Below are positions 37,881 through 46,636 of a stretch of 64,000 nucleotides of DNA, in pieces. The stretch comes from Alphaproteobacteria bacterium UBA6178. Its GTDB lineage: Bacteria > Pseudomonadota > Alphaproteobacteria > Rickettsiales > UBA3002. How positions within the stretch are numbered: the first letter of the stretch is position 1; each line of letters opens with the position of its first letter. The notes below the pieces were generated by a model. It ran no database searches, was not told the origin of the DNA, and was given only the letters and a program-made list of their open reading frames with translations. Both the position numbers and the translations under genes were made by a program. Where the stretch lies: positions 28,902 to 92,901 of the forward strand of contig DITS01000034.1 of the NCBI GenBank assembly GCA_002422205.1. Reading direction: 5' to 3'.

Positions 37881-37931
37881 TATCGTGGCAGCTTGTCACC
37901 CCTCGCTCAGCCGGAGACCCGACTTCCTTCT

Positions 37932-37952
37932 CCCTCTCCCTCAGGGAGAGGG
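37932..37952. repeat. palindromic element 4
   Basis: CCCTCTCCC-TCA-GGGAGAGGG, a 9-bp perfect hairpin within a CTCCCTCTCCCTCAGGGAG context followed by GGTCGGGGTAAGGGT. This wording is a common dispersed palindrome in proteobacteria. Confidence 0.78.
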
Positions 37953-38026
37953 TCGGGGTAAGGGTCCCCTTACTTAAAATGTCGCATATTGCTTGCTTTT
38001 GCCCTGAACGCGCGTATAGAAGCACC

Positions 38027-39367
38027 ATGGACACCGCAACCACACCCACATCAAAATCATCGCCACGCGTCGGCATGGTCAGCCTTGGCTGCGCCAAAGC
38101 ACTGGTTGATTCCGAGCGAATCATGACCCAGCTGCGCGCCGAGGGCTACGATTTCGCCCCCGATTACACCGATGCCGATGTGGTCATCGTCAACACTTGC
38201 GGCTTCATCGATTCCGCGCGTGACGAATCGCTCGACGCCATCGGCGAAGCCATGGCCGAAAACGGCAAAGTTATCGTCACGGGCTGCCTCGGTGCCGAGC
38301 CCGACGTTATCATGCAACAATATCCGCAAGTCTTCGCCATCACCGGCCCGCACCAATATGAAAGCGTTATGAAAGCCGTGCACGAAGCGTCGCCCCCGCC
38401 GCACGACCCGCTGCTCGATCTCATCCCTCCCCAAGGCATCAAACTCACCCCGCGCCACTATGCCTATTTAAAAATCTCTGAAGGCTGCAACAACCGTTGC
38501 TCATTCTGCATCATCCCCAAGCTGCGCGGTGATCTCGACAGCCGCCCGCTCGATGATGTGATGCGCGAAGCCGAAGCCCTCAAACAATCCGGCGTCAAAG
38601 AGCTATTAGTGATCTCGCAAGACACCAGCGCATACGGACTCGACATCAAATACCAAAAAGTGCAATGGAATGGCCGCGAACGCGAAACCCGCTTCTATGA
38701 TTTATGCGAAGCGCTGGGCGAGCTGGGCATTTGGGTACGCCTGCATTACGTCTACCCCTACCCGCATGTGGATAAAGCCATCGCCATGATGGCCGAGGGC
38801 AAAATCCTGCCCTATCTCGATATTCCCTTCCAGCACGCCAGTCCCAACGTGCTCAAAGCCATGAAACGCCCCGCGCATCAGGCCAAAACACTCGATCGTA
38901 TCCGCGCATGGCGCGAGCAATGCCCCGATCTGACCATCCGCTCCACCTTCATCGTCGGCTTCCCCGGCGAAACCGAGGAAGACTTCCAATATCTGCTCGA
39001 TTGGCTCTCCGACGCACAACTCGACCGCGTCGGTTGCTTCAAATACGAAGCCGTGCAAGGCGCCGACGCCAACGCGCTGGGTAATGCCGTGCCGGAAGAC
39101 GTCAAGGAGCAGCGCTGGCACCGCCTGATGCAGGCGCAGCAAGCCATCAGCGAACAGCGCCTCAAACGTCATATCGGCAAAACCATGCCCATCCTCATCG
39201 ATAGCATCAGCAATGGCGAAATCATCGGTCGCTCTTACGCCGACGCCCCCGATATCGACGGTATCGTGCACCTGACCAGTAAACGCCGCCATCTACCCGG
39301 CGATATCGTGCAGGCCGAAATAAACAGGACCGATGCGTACGACCTGTTCGGCACCATTATTTCATAG
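38027..39367 (+). CDS. rimO: ribosomal protein S12 methylthiotransferase RimO
   Basis: Radical-SAM enzyme of 446 aa that adds a methylthio group to an aspartate of ribosomal protein S12. The N-terminal MTTase domain has the second-cluster cysteines C22, C58 and C87. The radical-SAM CxxxCxxC is C154/C158/C161 (GCNNRCSFC). A C-terminal TRAM domain ends the protein. The frame is open to 37874 through the repeats, but ATG 38027 places the first Cys correctly. Confidence 0.95.
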   Translation: MDTATTPTSKSSPRVGMVSLGCAKALVDSERIMTQLRAEGYDFAPDYTDADVVIVNTCGFIDSARDESLDAIGEAMAENGKVIVTGCLGAEPDVIMQQYPQVFAITGPHQYESVMKAVHEASPPPHDPLLDLIPPQGIKLTPRHYAYLKISEGCNNRCSFCIIPKLRGDLDSRPLDDVMREAEALKQSGVKELLVISQDTSAYGLDIKYQKVQWNGRERETRFYDLCEALGELGIWVRLHYVYPYPHVDKAIAMMAEGKILPYLDIPFQHASPNVLKAMKRPAHQAKTLDRIRAWREQCPDLTIRSTFIVGFPGETEEDFQYLLDWLSDAQLDRVGCFKYEAVQGADANALGNAVPEDVKEQRWHRLMQAQQAISEQRLKRHIGKTMPILIDSISNGEIIGRSYADAPDIDGIVHLTSKRRHLPGDIVQAEINRTDAYDLFGTIIS

Positions 39368-39391
39368 CATAACGGCCCACCCTATCATTTC

Positions 39392-39417
39392 TGCCTATTA
39401 TAGGCATTTTTTGCCTA
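39392..39417. promoter_or_regulatory. palindromic upstream activator-like site
   Basis: Three TAGGCA/TGCCTA half-sites in a row: TGCCTA-TTA-TAGGCA (39392-39406), sharing its second arm with TAGGCA-TTTTT-TGCCTA (39401-39417). It lies about 90-115 bp upstream of the predicted sigma-54 start, where enhancer-binding proteins usually bind. The same 6-5-6 architecture recurs at 39507-39523. Alternatively the hairpin could end rimO transcription, but it lacks a trailing T run. Confidence 0.5.
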
Positions 39418-39479
39418 CATTGCGGATATTCTTGCCGCAACGCAAAAAATATAACCCTTATTAATCAATATTCAAAAAC

Positions 39480-39495
39480 TGGCCCGCTAATTGCA
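39480..39495 (+). promoter_or_regulatory. sigma-54 (-24/-12) promoter
   Basis: TGGCCC-GCTAA-TTGCA: GG (39481-39482) and GC (39493-39494) separated by exactly 10 bp. One base differs from the TGGCAC-N5-TTGCA consensus. Predicted start near 39506, leaving a ~44-nt leader before the 69-residue protein gene. Confidence 0.72.
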
Positions 39496-39506
39496 TTGCT
39501 ATATTT

Positions 39507-39523
39507 TAGGCAAGAAATGCCGA
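39507..39523. promoter_or_regulatory. second TAGGCA-N5-TGCC palindrome at the transcription start
   Basis: TAGGCA-AGAAA-TGCCGA, a one-mismatch copy of the 6-5-6 site at 39401-39417, placed at about +2 to +18 relative to the predicted sigma-54 start. Binding here would block or autoregulate the promoter. Confidence 0.45.
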
Positions 39524-39549
39524 TACAACAATAAAAACGGAGCCTAAGC

Positions 39550-39759
39550 ATGACGCAACAACAAGAAGTACAATACGCCATTGACTCCCTCGCCGTTGAA
39601 CAAGTCCTTTTCCTCAAAAACCGATACAAAATGCTACCCCACGAAATCGTCCGCCTCTATACCGGCGAAGATGTCGGGCGCGCCACCTATGATGACGCAA
39701 TTGCCAGCATCACGCGTTTCAACGTTCAAAACGCTCGCAAAAACGGCTTTATTGCCTAA
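39550..39759 (+). CDS. small hypothetical protein behind a sigma-54 promoter
   Basis: 69-residue soluble protein, not recognised. It is predicted helical, with two conserved-looking segments: AVEQVLFLKNRYKMLPHEIVR and the C-terminal ITRFNVQNARKNGFIA. A GGAG ribosome site (39539-39542) precedes the ATG, supporting expression. Upstream are a near-consensus sigma-54 promoter and paired palindromes, so it is probably a regulated product, perhaps tied to flagella or nitrogen. Its stop overlaps that of the convergent hisI by 4 nt. Confidence 0.7.
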   Translation: MTQQQEVQYAIDSLAVEQVLFLKNRYKMLPHEIVRLYTGEDVGRATYDDAIASITRFNVQNARKNGFIA

Positions 39760-40238
39760 AGAATCGTCGGATTAGGTGCATCCCCATACACTTCTTTAGG
39801 GTCAAAGCTTTTTTCCGATTCGCGGTAAACCAACTCCATCTCCGGCGTCGGCACAGCGCCCGTCGGAATCGAGCGGTAAAAACAGCTGCGATAGCCAACA
39901 TGGCAGCTCGCATCACCCGGAATTTCCACACTCAACCATACCGCATCCTGATCATCATCAATCCGCATATCGGTCACTTTTTGCACCAGACCGGACGTTG
40001 CGCCCTTATGCCACATCACCTTGCGCGAGCGGCTGTAATAATGCGCCTCGCCCGTTTCAATGGTTTTAATCAACGCCTCACGGTTCATATAACCCAGCAT
40101 CAGCACTTCGCCGCTACCCGCCGCCGTGGTAACGCAAGGCAACAAGCCATGCTCATCAAATTTAGGGGCCAAATCATGGCCCTCCTCCACTTGCTCAATG
40201 GTCAAGCGCTGCGCAAAAACAGAATCTGTATCAGACAT
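39756..40238 (-). CDS. hisI: phosphoribosyl-AMP cyclohydrolase
   Basis: Third step of histidine synthesis, opening the purine ring of phosphoribosyl-AMP. The 160 aa show the HisI motifs MLGYMNREAL, YYSRSRKVMWHKGATSG, the Asp-rich metal site MRIDDDQDAVW and the zinc-site CHVGYRSCFYRS. It is a stand-alone HisI without a HisE domain, and has an extra ~30-residue C-terminal tail. It is not beside other his genes here. Two CTTAAGT repeats lie in its 67-nt leader. Confidence 0.94.
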   Translation of the reverse strand: MSDTDSVFAQRLTIEQVEEGHDLAPKFDEHGLLPCVTTAAGSGEVLMLGYMNREALIKTIETGEAHYYSRSRKVMWHKGATSGLVQKVTDMRIDDDQDAVWLSVEIPGDASCHVGYRSCFYRSIPTGAVPTPEMELVYRESEKSFDPKEVYGDAPNPTIL

Positions 40239-40305
40239 TAGGGTTATCCTTAAGTTAGCTGATGCTTAAGTAATGAGATGCAGATGGAATTGCAAGCACA
40301 ACTGG

Positions 40306-41094
40306 CTATTGGAAGCGGTCCCAAAAGCTTTTCTTCGGCTCCGGAATCGGGGTTTGCTGCCGTGCTTCGTTATAGACACAGGCCACATAAGCGCCGCGCC
40401 GCAGCGTAAATACCGACGCCACGCGCTCAACCACCAGATAATTATCGCGCATACGGAAGTTGATCAGCTCCTCATTTCCCTGCGCATCCACATAAAACAC
40501 CGCAGGAATATCTGCATTTTTATCGCGAAACTCAAAATAAGTGAATTCCCCATCATCAAAAATACGCAACGGGCTGATAAGGTCAGGCCCCTGAATGGTA
40601 TAGTTAAAATTAAAGCGCTCCGGCTCCGACATAAAATCAGGCACCGTATCCATACCATAGCCCATACTGGCCATGTCGTCTTCCGGATACACAAACCGCA
40701 TCACAAAAATCATATCCCTGTCATCGATGCTCTCTGTCTCGCGCGCATGCAACTCAAAGTGATAGGTGTGTTTGTCGGTAATCACCGTCATATTAGTCAT
40801 CGCATCCTGCTCGATTGGCTTGATAAATAACCGGTCCTTCGACGGATCAACCAACCATGCAATCGAATCCCCGATCGACACCGTCTGAATGGTTTCATCC
40901 GCCGCAAATTCGATACTCGACTGATAGCCATAATGGCCTAAAAACTTATACACTTCATTCGGGCTGAAACGCACCGTACGAATACGGTTATCCGTGGCAA
41001 CGGGGCGCGGCTCCTGTAACGCGTAAGCCGTATCAGATAGACCCGCAATCAGCAAACATCCGGTTAAACACATCAATCGTAATACACTTCGCAT
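40306..41094 (-). CDS. virB9: VirB9/TrbG-family type IV secretion protein
   Basis: 262-residue periplasmic/outer-membrane core protein of type IV secretion systems. A signal peptide (~1-25, ending AYA-LQ) is followed by RTVRFSPNEVYKFLGHYGYQSSIEF, the typical VirB9 N-terminal domain. The C-terminal domain shows RIFDDGEFTYFEFRDKNADIPAVFYVD and LRRGAYVACVYNE. It starts 10 nt after virB8. No virB10, virB11, virB4 or virD4 is in the window. Confidence 0.88.
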   Translation of the reverse strand: MRSVLRLMCLTGCLLIAGLSDTAYALQEPRPVATDNRIRTVRFSPNEVYKFLGHYGYQSSIEFAADETIQTVSIGDSIAWLVDPSKDRLFIKPIEQDAMTNMTVITDKHTYHFELHARETESIDDRDMIFVMRFVYPEDDMASMGYGMDTVPDFMSEPERFNFNYTIQGPDLISPLRIFDDGEFTYFEFRDKNADIPAVFYVDAQGNEELINFRMRDNYLVVERVASVFTLRRGAYVACVYNEARQQTPIPEPKKSFWDRFQ

Positions 41095-41104
41095 CTTGCG
41101 TTCC

Positions 41105-41842
41105 CTATTTTATCACTACCGGAGCCAGCCGCTCCGTCACATCATACGACACCACCTGAAAAGACGGCTCGTCGTATTCCAGTGCTATCTCACCAGTTTT
41201 AGGGTCGATCACATCACGTTCTACCAAATCTGTATAGAAAAAATTGATAGTTGCCATCCAGTTTGTTGCCTCCGACGAGGTGGGACCCACTTCCTCGGTG
41301 GTAAAATACACCGTCCCCTTATAAGGCTGAGCACTTCGATCAAACGTAATATGCTTCACCTGAACTTTTAAATCAGTAAAGCTGCCATACCGACGAATAG
41401 GGCTACGTGGATTATCCGGATGGGTAATACGGTTATACTCATTAAACACCGACGGGTCGCTATACACCTTCACAAACTCGCGCCGAAGCAAAAATTTATC
41501 CTCGCTATACGACTCCCGCATCTCGGCATAAACTTTCAGGTAATAACGGATAAGAGCAGGGTTCGTGCTTTCCTTAGATGCCCTTAAGCGGGTAATAACC
41601 GGAATTTCTTTGGCTATATTTTTAGCGCTATAAATAAAAGGCACCCGAGGTGAAATGGGCAACAGGTAAATCAGCGCCATCACACCGAATATAAAAATCA
41701 CACCGGATGTGATCGTCAGAATAACAAAAAATATCCGCTCCGATATCGGGCTCAGATACATCACGTTATACCATTGACGCGCCTCTTTATAATAGCTGCC
41801 GTCTTCAAGTTTTTCGGCAATTATTTCATGAGAAGATTTCAC
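41105..41842 (-). CDS. virB8: VirB8-family type IV secretion protein
   Basis: 245-residue bitopic inner-membrane assembly factor. A cytoplasmic ~38 residues precede one membrane helix (~39-63), then a periplasmic NTF2-like VirB8 domain (SYSEDKFLLRREFVKVYSDPSVFNEYNRI, later YKGTVYFTTEE and ATINFFYTD). First gene of a virB8-virB9 pair, divergent from the Cys-rich protein genes across a 154-bp control region. Confidence 0.88.
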   Translation of the reverse strand: MKSSHEIIAEKLEDGSYYKEARQWYNVMYLSPISERIFFVILTITSGVIFIFGVMALIYLLPISPRVPFIYSAKNIAKEIPVITRLRASKESTNPALIRYYLKVYAEMRESYSEDKFLLRREFVKVYSDPSVFNEYNRITHPDNPRSPIRRYGSFTDLKVQVKHITFDRSAQPYKGTVYFTTEEVGPTSSEATNWMATINFFYTDLVERDVIDPKTGEIALEYDEPSFQVVSYDVTERLAPVVIK

Positions 41843-41938
41843 CCGCCTATCATAGCTCCCTGCACATCATTCCAGCGGCCAGATTACTAGCATAAATCGA
41901 TATTGTCATCAAATTGAAACATTATTGTGTTAATGTGG

Positions 41939-41967
41939 TTGAAACTAAAAACATAGCTTAATATGCT
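41939..41967 (+). promoter_or_regulatory. sigma-70-like promoter of the Cys-rich protein operon
   Basis: TTGAAA (41939-41944), a 17-bp spacer, then TATGCT (41962-41967), 29 nt before the ATG at 41997. A GGGG ribosome site lies between. Confidence 0.5.
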
Positions 41968-41996
41968 AGAGCACATTGTGATCGGGGTTAATAACT

Positions 41997-44900
41997 ATGC
42001 GCTTGCGCTTTCATCCATCTTTTTTGCCAGTATTTTTTGCGTTCGCGGTCATAGTCACCACTATCCCCCATTCACACCCCCACGCACAGGAAACCCTCAA
42101 TTGCGATGCCGACGACCCGCTAAATAATACCATTTACGGTGCCTGCCCCAAAAAACCGGTGCAGCGCCTAAGTACCGTGTGTCAACCCATCATCGGCAAA
42201 ATGAGCGACGCGCTGTTCGTGCCTATCATGCACCCTGATGATCCCACCGTGCCCTATCAGTGCAAATCGGTAGCTGGCGAGTTTAATATTGGCCTCGGCA
42301 ACGCAAACAGCGCCTATTGCGGCCAACGCGAGCAAGGCGACGACGATACCGACACCGGAAAGCTCAACGGGCGCGTCAATGCCTGCCCCAAAATATTTGA
42401 TAAAGGCAAAGACCCTTGCAAATGGCACCTCGAATACAGCATGTGCGGCGCCAGCTGCGTGCTGGCTGCCAGCGCCAACCCCACCACCGTAGGCATGCCA
42501 AAAATGCCGTTGGGCACCGCCGATTTATTATGCGAAAAACTAGAAAAAGTCGTGCCACACTCGCCACGCCCCTATAGTGACCCCCAAATCACCTCAGCCG
42601 TGGTATGGGATTTCGACCCCTACGATCCCGCTAACGAGCCATCCATGCTGGCAAAACTCTTTGGCATCAATAGCGCCAACGCCCAGCTAAGCTTTGGTTT
42701 CAAACCACCCAAATTAATCAACTCGGCAGGCGGCTTCCTGCAACAAGTGTCGCGCCAGTTCCAGCCTTCCACCGCTGGCATCCCCGGCTTCAGCGGCGAC
42801 GCTTCAAAATTTCTCGGCTCCATGCTCGATAGTTTTTATGGTGGTGGCGGTTTCCAGATACGCAGTAAAGACCTCACCGATATTCTGGGCAACCGCATCG
42901 GCGATCCAAAAATCGGCAGTCGCTTCCAAACCGTCACAGGCTTCGCCAAAAAACACGTCTATGACCGCGATTTCAAAACCGGCTACCGTATTTTCGCCGC
43001 CATGCAGACCGAACCTTACGGCACCTACGACCCGTCCAAATTCAAACCCGGACAGGAATTAAAAATGGCGCTCGATTTATACGAAAAAACGCCGGAAGAA
43101 ATCATGCAAGCCAAACGCTCCGGCAACCCGCTGGTCAAAAGCGCCTACGCCTTTGTGCCCGCCGGCTCAATGGGTGACCTGATGAAACGAGTGCTCCCCT
43201 TCTCTCACCAATTCGGCACCAACGACAAAGTCCTGCGCTATTTTACCGGCAGCGAAATGTCACTGGCCTCTTACGGGCTAGGCCAATTCAAAGGACTAAA
43301 ATTACAGGATGCATTTCCCAAGCCGTTACAGCAATTTATCCAGCCTGCTATGGATGTAGGTGATCTGAAACTCACCCCTTACGCGCAGGTCATGGACCCG
43401 ACAAGCTTATTCTCCCCCTTCGAAAAAGTCCGTAAATTCCCGCTGAATGATCATTACAGCAGTTGCACCAGCAATCAGGCCTGCAAAGTCACCGAAGATT
43501 ATATCCCCTACAGTATCGGTGCAGCTTATCATAATAATAAGCTAGATGCAGTGCGCGCCTCCGGCACGCTGCAAAAAGTCATTCGCACCAACATCACCAC
43601 TGGCCGTTACCGCGAAACCAATGCGCACATGCTGCATCGCATTACCTATAACCGCTTATGCCGTGCGGAGCAGGTTGGCATTTATAAACCATGCCACCCA
43701 CTCATACCCTGCTGGTCCATGAAATGCTGGGGTGTTCCCATTTCAGCTGAAACACCACCCTGTGCTACTCGCCACGATCCCCTGCATGACGTAGGCTTTC
43801 CACGCTTTTGCTACGGCCCTTTGGTCAAAATGGCGTTAAAAAGCTGGATGCTGTCCACTGGCGCCAAAGTTGATCTCGGTGTCAAACCCAAAAGAGCCGA
43901 CGACGTCATGCATCAAACCGCCAAATGCATGCCGCTGATCAATAAAATCAACACCGTCGACGTGGTGCAAATGGCCAATGCTGGCATGACAGGCCGCGAG
44001 GGCGCCGTATTCCGCCAGTTCTTCGGCAATGACCGCCCCTACGCCTGTAAAGACGAAACCGGCAAAGAACATGGCCAGTCCATCGGTGGCCGTCCCAATT
44101 ATTTCTCTGACATCGGCGCAAATATTGCCCTCTCCTATGGCCAGCAAATGCAGGACTATGTCAAACTCGCTTCCAAACAATCGGTGCCAGAGCTGGCAAT
44201 CAAAGATGACGGCAGCTTCGGCATTGTCAGCAGCGCCAATGCAGCCATGCCCACAGCAAACAGTGGCGGCGGTGCAGGCCCGTGCTATGGGGGTCTCGGC
44301 GGCGCATGTCCCGGTGACAAAATCAGCCCGCATGCAAGCATGACAGAAGTCATGCGCTCCCAATGCCGCACCGCGCAAATGTTCGGACTCAATTGTATCC
44401 CCAAAGTCGAACGCACCTATAGCGGCTTAATGCCCGAACAAATGTTCCTCAAAGCGCTAGGACCGACCGTTGAAAGACTGATTGATCGTGGCGACGGCGA
44501 TTACGGCGTGCGTTCACTTCCCCTCCCCCTCATGTTCCGTGGCTTTATGGCTTCGTCCAATGCAGCGGAGCGCTTCCCCTATGGCGGCGGCTGCCCCGCC
44601 AATGTAGAAACTGGCCTCAACAGTTTGGTAGCCATGGGTGAGCAGGCGGGCGGTGCCATCATCATGTTACCTGACGGCGGTGTGCTACCCGGAAGCAAAC
44701 CAAGCTGCCCCAATTTGGCGCTGGTCCAATATGTTGGTAAGGACACAGTCGGTAAATACATTGACGTGGGCATGAGCAATCTGGGCACAGGGCCCGACAG
44801 CGCCTGCCTCACCCAAGGCATAGGAAATTTAAGTACCCACCGTTTACGTGAAAATAAATTATCACCTCACGCCGAGACTGCTTATAACAAAATTAAAGCT

Positions 44901-45017
44901 GGAGGCCCAGCCAGCATTACACCCTCCATCGAATGGGGTTTTTCGGAAGCTATAGTTGGCAGCTGGGGCGCAAAAGAATGGATTCATTTCGGTAAGGAAG
45001 AAAACCAATGCAAATAA
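41997..45017 (+). CDS. large secreted cysteine-rich protein, unknown family
   Basis: 1006 aa with a clear signal peptide (~1-30, ending PHAQ-E) and 28 cysteines by my count. They cluster in an N-terminal block (~35-180), a central block with CHPLIPCWSMKCWGVP (~560-610), and a C-terminal block (CYGGLGGACPG and later). An even count and periplasmic export suggest structural disulfides. No catalytic motif or membrane segment was recognised. It is divergent from virB8-virB9 and coupled to the next Cys-rich gene. A surface or mating-pair-type role like Cys-rich TraN/TraU proteins is only an analogy. Confidence 0.75.
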   Translation: MRLRFHPSFLPVFFAFAVIVTTIPHSHPHAQETLNCDADDPLNNTIYGACPKKPVQRLSTVCQPIIGKMSDALFVPIMHPDDPTVPYQCKSVAGEFNIGLGNANSAYCGQREQGDDDTDTGKLNGRVNACPKIFDKGKDPCKWHLEYSMCGASCVLAASANPTTVGMPKMPLGTADLLCEKLEKVVPHSPRPYSDPQITSAVVWDFDPYDPANEPSMLAKLFGINSANAQLSFGFKPPKLINSAGGFLQQVSRQFQPSTAGIPGFSGDASKFLGSMLDSFYGGGGFQIRSKDLTDILGNRIGDPKIGSRFQTVTGFAKKHVYDRDFKTGYRIFAAMQTEPYGTYDPSKFKPGQELKMALDLYEKTPEEIMQAKRSGNPLVKSAYAFVPAGSMGDLMKRVLPFSHQFGTNDKVLRYFTGSEMSLASYGLGQFKGLKLQDAFPKPLQQFIQPAMDVGDLKLTPYAQVMDPTSLFSPFEKVRKFPLNDHYSSCTSNQACKVTEDYIPYSIGAAYHNNKLDAVRASGTLQKVIRTNITTGRYRETNAHMLHRITYNRLCRAEQVGIYKPCHPLIPCWSMKCWGVPISAETPPCATRHDPLHDVGFPRFCYGPLVKMALKSWMLSTGAKVDLGVKPKRADDVMHQTAKCMPLINKINTVDVVQMANAGMTGREGAVFRQFFGNDRPYACKDETGKEHGQSIGGRPNYFSDIGANIALSYGQQMQDYVKLASKQSVPELAIKDDGSFGIVSSANAAMPTANSGGGAGPCYGGLGGACPGDKISPHASMTEVMRSQCRTAQMFGLNCIPKVERTYSGLMPEQMFLKALGPTVERLIDRGDGDYGVRSLPLPLMFRGFMASSNAAERFPYGGGCPANVETGLNSLVAMGEQAGGAIIMLPDGGVLPGSKPSCPNLALVQYVGKDTVGKYIDVGMSNLGTGPDSACLTQGIGNLSTHRLRENKLSPHAETAYNKIKAGGPASITPSIEWGFSEAIVGSWGAKEWIHFGKEENQCK

Positions 45018-46636
45018 TGGCTGTCCCCCCCCGCATTTTTTTGGCCGCTTTCGTACTACTCGCGCTATCCACCACGGCAAATGCACAAGGTAGCAGCTGC
45101 CCCAAAAACCCGTCATGTAACCAGCTCGAAAACTGCCTTCGCTCCGAAACGTTTAAAATTGATTTCGATATTATCCTCAAATGCGCCAAACAGCGTGACC
45201 TACCATTAAAATGGCGGCCACAAGATGGTAAAGGAGCCGTCAATCTGGGTGGCGTGGGTGTCGCCATTACAGGCCGCAACAAGCCCGGCGATATCCCCAT
45301 TTCAATTACCAGCGGCAGTGGCGGCGGTGGCGGTGGCGATGGCGGTGGCGATGGCGGCGATGGGGGTGGCGTCGTCGGTAATCCCTGTGAAGGCGAAGGC
45401 GATCCCACCGATATATGCAACGTAGAAGGCAAAACAGAAACACTCGCTGATAAGACGCATCAATGCGGCGCTTCGGTCGAACTCGGCCCCGAAATCATCA
45501 CTTTTTACGATGGCTATAACAGTGTGTTAATGAATGCCGACGCGAGCCACGATCTCAAATTATTCAGCCGCTCTGGCACACATGATCTAAATTACAGCAA
45601 AACTTTTAAAATTCCTGAATTTTATTGCGTATTAGCGCCACTAAACCCTTCCAAGCGCTACAATAAAAGGAATTATTCCTTGCAAGCCGTTAAAATGCCT
45701 TTTGTAGCCAAATCCCACTATCAGCAAATCGGCTCCAACACCGACTCAGTACCTATATCCACCCGCTCCACCGACATGGTGGCCGATAATTATGGGCTCA
45801 CCAAAGGTTTAATAGTAATGGAATGGAAGAACGGCAACTTATCGCCCCCAAAACCCAATCCAGGCTGGTTTACTGGCAATGGAGCTTACCCTCCCTCTGT
45901 TGATGGCAATTGCTACACAGAGGAGCAACTCTTTACCCCGCCTTCGCCAAGATTTGGTGATATTCGTATTCAAAATGACAAGCGAGACTATTGCTCAGTC
46001 GAAAACTTCTTCCCGCTATCTGACAAATGCATCGGCATGCGCCAATCCATGGATTACGAAGCCGTCCATTTATATGTCCCCGAAGGCAAATCCATTAAGA
46101 AACTAGGTAAAATCAATAGCCAATCACCCTTCGGAAATGATTTGGTGCAAGGACAAACCGGCAATTTCTCCATCGACACCACAGCCACTGCCGTCGGCGC
46201 CGGATCGCCGCCACTCGTAACCTATGATGGCGCACATATATTACAGCGCGGTAACAACCCGCTCTATATCAGCACAGCACTGCGCCCCACCTATGATTAT
46301 ACGCTGCTTGGTGGTGCCACGCTCTTCCACCCCAGTGGCCGCAATATTGTCACCCCGCCCCCTGGCCGCATCAAAGTCACCTCCGGCGGTGAAGTCACCT
46401 TCATCGATGGCGCCACAGTATATAACGACGAGGGGGTAATGCTGAACATTCTGGCACCGAATGCTAAGGCAGCAGGCTTCGAAGCCAACGGAGTCATCTC
46501 CGGCAATAATGGCGGCGCATGGCTTCCACCCCAAAACATGCCGCTTCCCGTGGCAAAAAATGCGAAAGCGCGCCTGCCCTTCACCGCAGCCAAATGCTCC
46601 GCGTTTAAATTCACCCCCGTTACTAGCGGTCCCTAA
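45008..46636 (+). CDS. secreted cysteine-rich protein with Gly/Asp linker, unknown family
   Basis: 542 aa; start either here or at ATG 45017 (TAATG coupling to the previous stop). A signal peptide (to about residue 26, TANAQ-G) is followed by a small Cys-rich domain (~28-75, 4 Cys). A run of Gly and Asp (~98-122) acts as a flexible linker. A ~415-residue beta-rich domain with 8 further cysteines completes it. Total 12 Cys. No family recognised; by position and composition it works with the 1006-residue protein. Its stop overlaps that of convergent murU by 4 nt. Confidence 0.72.
   Translation: MQIMAVPPRIFLAAFVLLALSTTANAQGSSCPKNPSCNQLENCLRSETFKIDFDIILKCAKQRDLPLKWRPQDGKGAVNLGGVGVAITGRNKPGDIPISITSGSGGGGGGDGGGDGGDGGGVVGNPCEGEGDPTDICNVEGKTETLADKTHQCGASVELGPEIITFYDGYNSVLMNADASHDLKLFSRSGTHDLNYSKTFKIPEFYCVLAPLNPSKRYNKRNYSLQAVKMPFVAKSHYQQIGSNTDSVPISTRSTDMVADNYGLTKGLIVMEWKNGNLSPPKPNPGWFTGNGAYPPSVDGNCYTEEQLFTPPSPRFGDIRIQNDKRDYCSVENFFPLSDKCIGMRQSMDYEAVHLYVPEGKSIKKLGKINSQSPFGNDLVQGQTGNFSIDTTATAVGAGSPPLVTYDGAHILQRGNNPLYISTALRPTYDYTLLGGATLFHPSGRNIVTPPPGRIKVTSGGEVTFIDGATVYNDEGVMLNILAPNAKAAGFEANGVISGNNGGAWLPPQNMPLPVAKNAKARLPFTAAKCSAFKFTPVTSGP

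Larger units (their letters stand above)
37709..38026. other. gene-free intergenic stretch carrying palindromic repeats
   Basis: The only gap over 300 bases. Its core (about 37740-37970) is a row of four palindromic elements listed separately. The rest is rimO's upstream region, where no clear sigma-70 promoter was seen. Confidence 0.8.

Noticed and set aside
37741..37970. CRISPR array or tRNA in the repeat row
   Set aside because: The repeats differ from one another, spacers are absent, and no cloverleaf or CCA-like end can be drawn.
37874..38026. N-terminal extension of rimO by 51 codons
   Set aside because: The extension translates the hairpin repeats; the first cysteine of the MTTase domain is correctly placed from ATG 38027.
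37858..38124. 88-codon minus-strand frame over the repeats and the rimO start
   Set aside because: It spans palindromic repeats and the antisense of rimO, has no ribosome site and shows no protein-like pattern.
39401..39417. TAGGCA-T5-TGCCTA read as the rimO terminator
   Set aside because: The Ts are in the loop and no T run follows the stem; the repeated 6-5-6 layout at 39507 fits a protein-binding site better. Not fully excluded.
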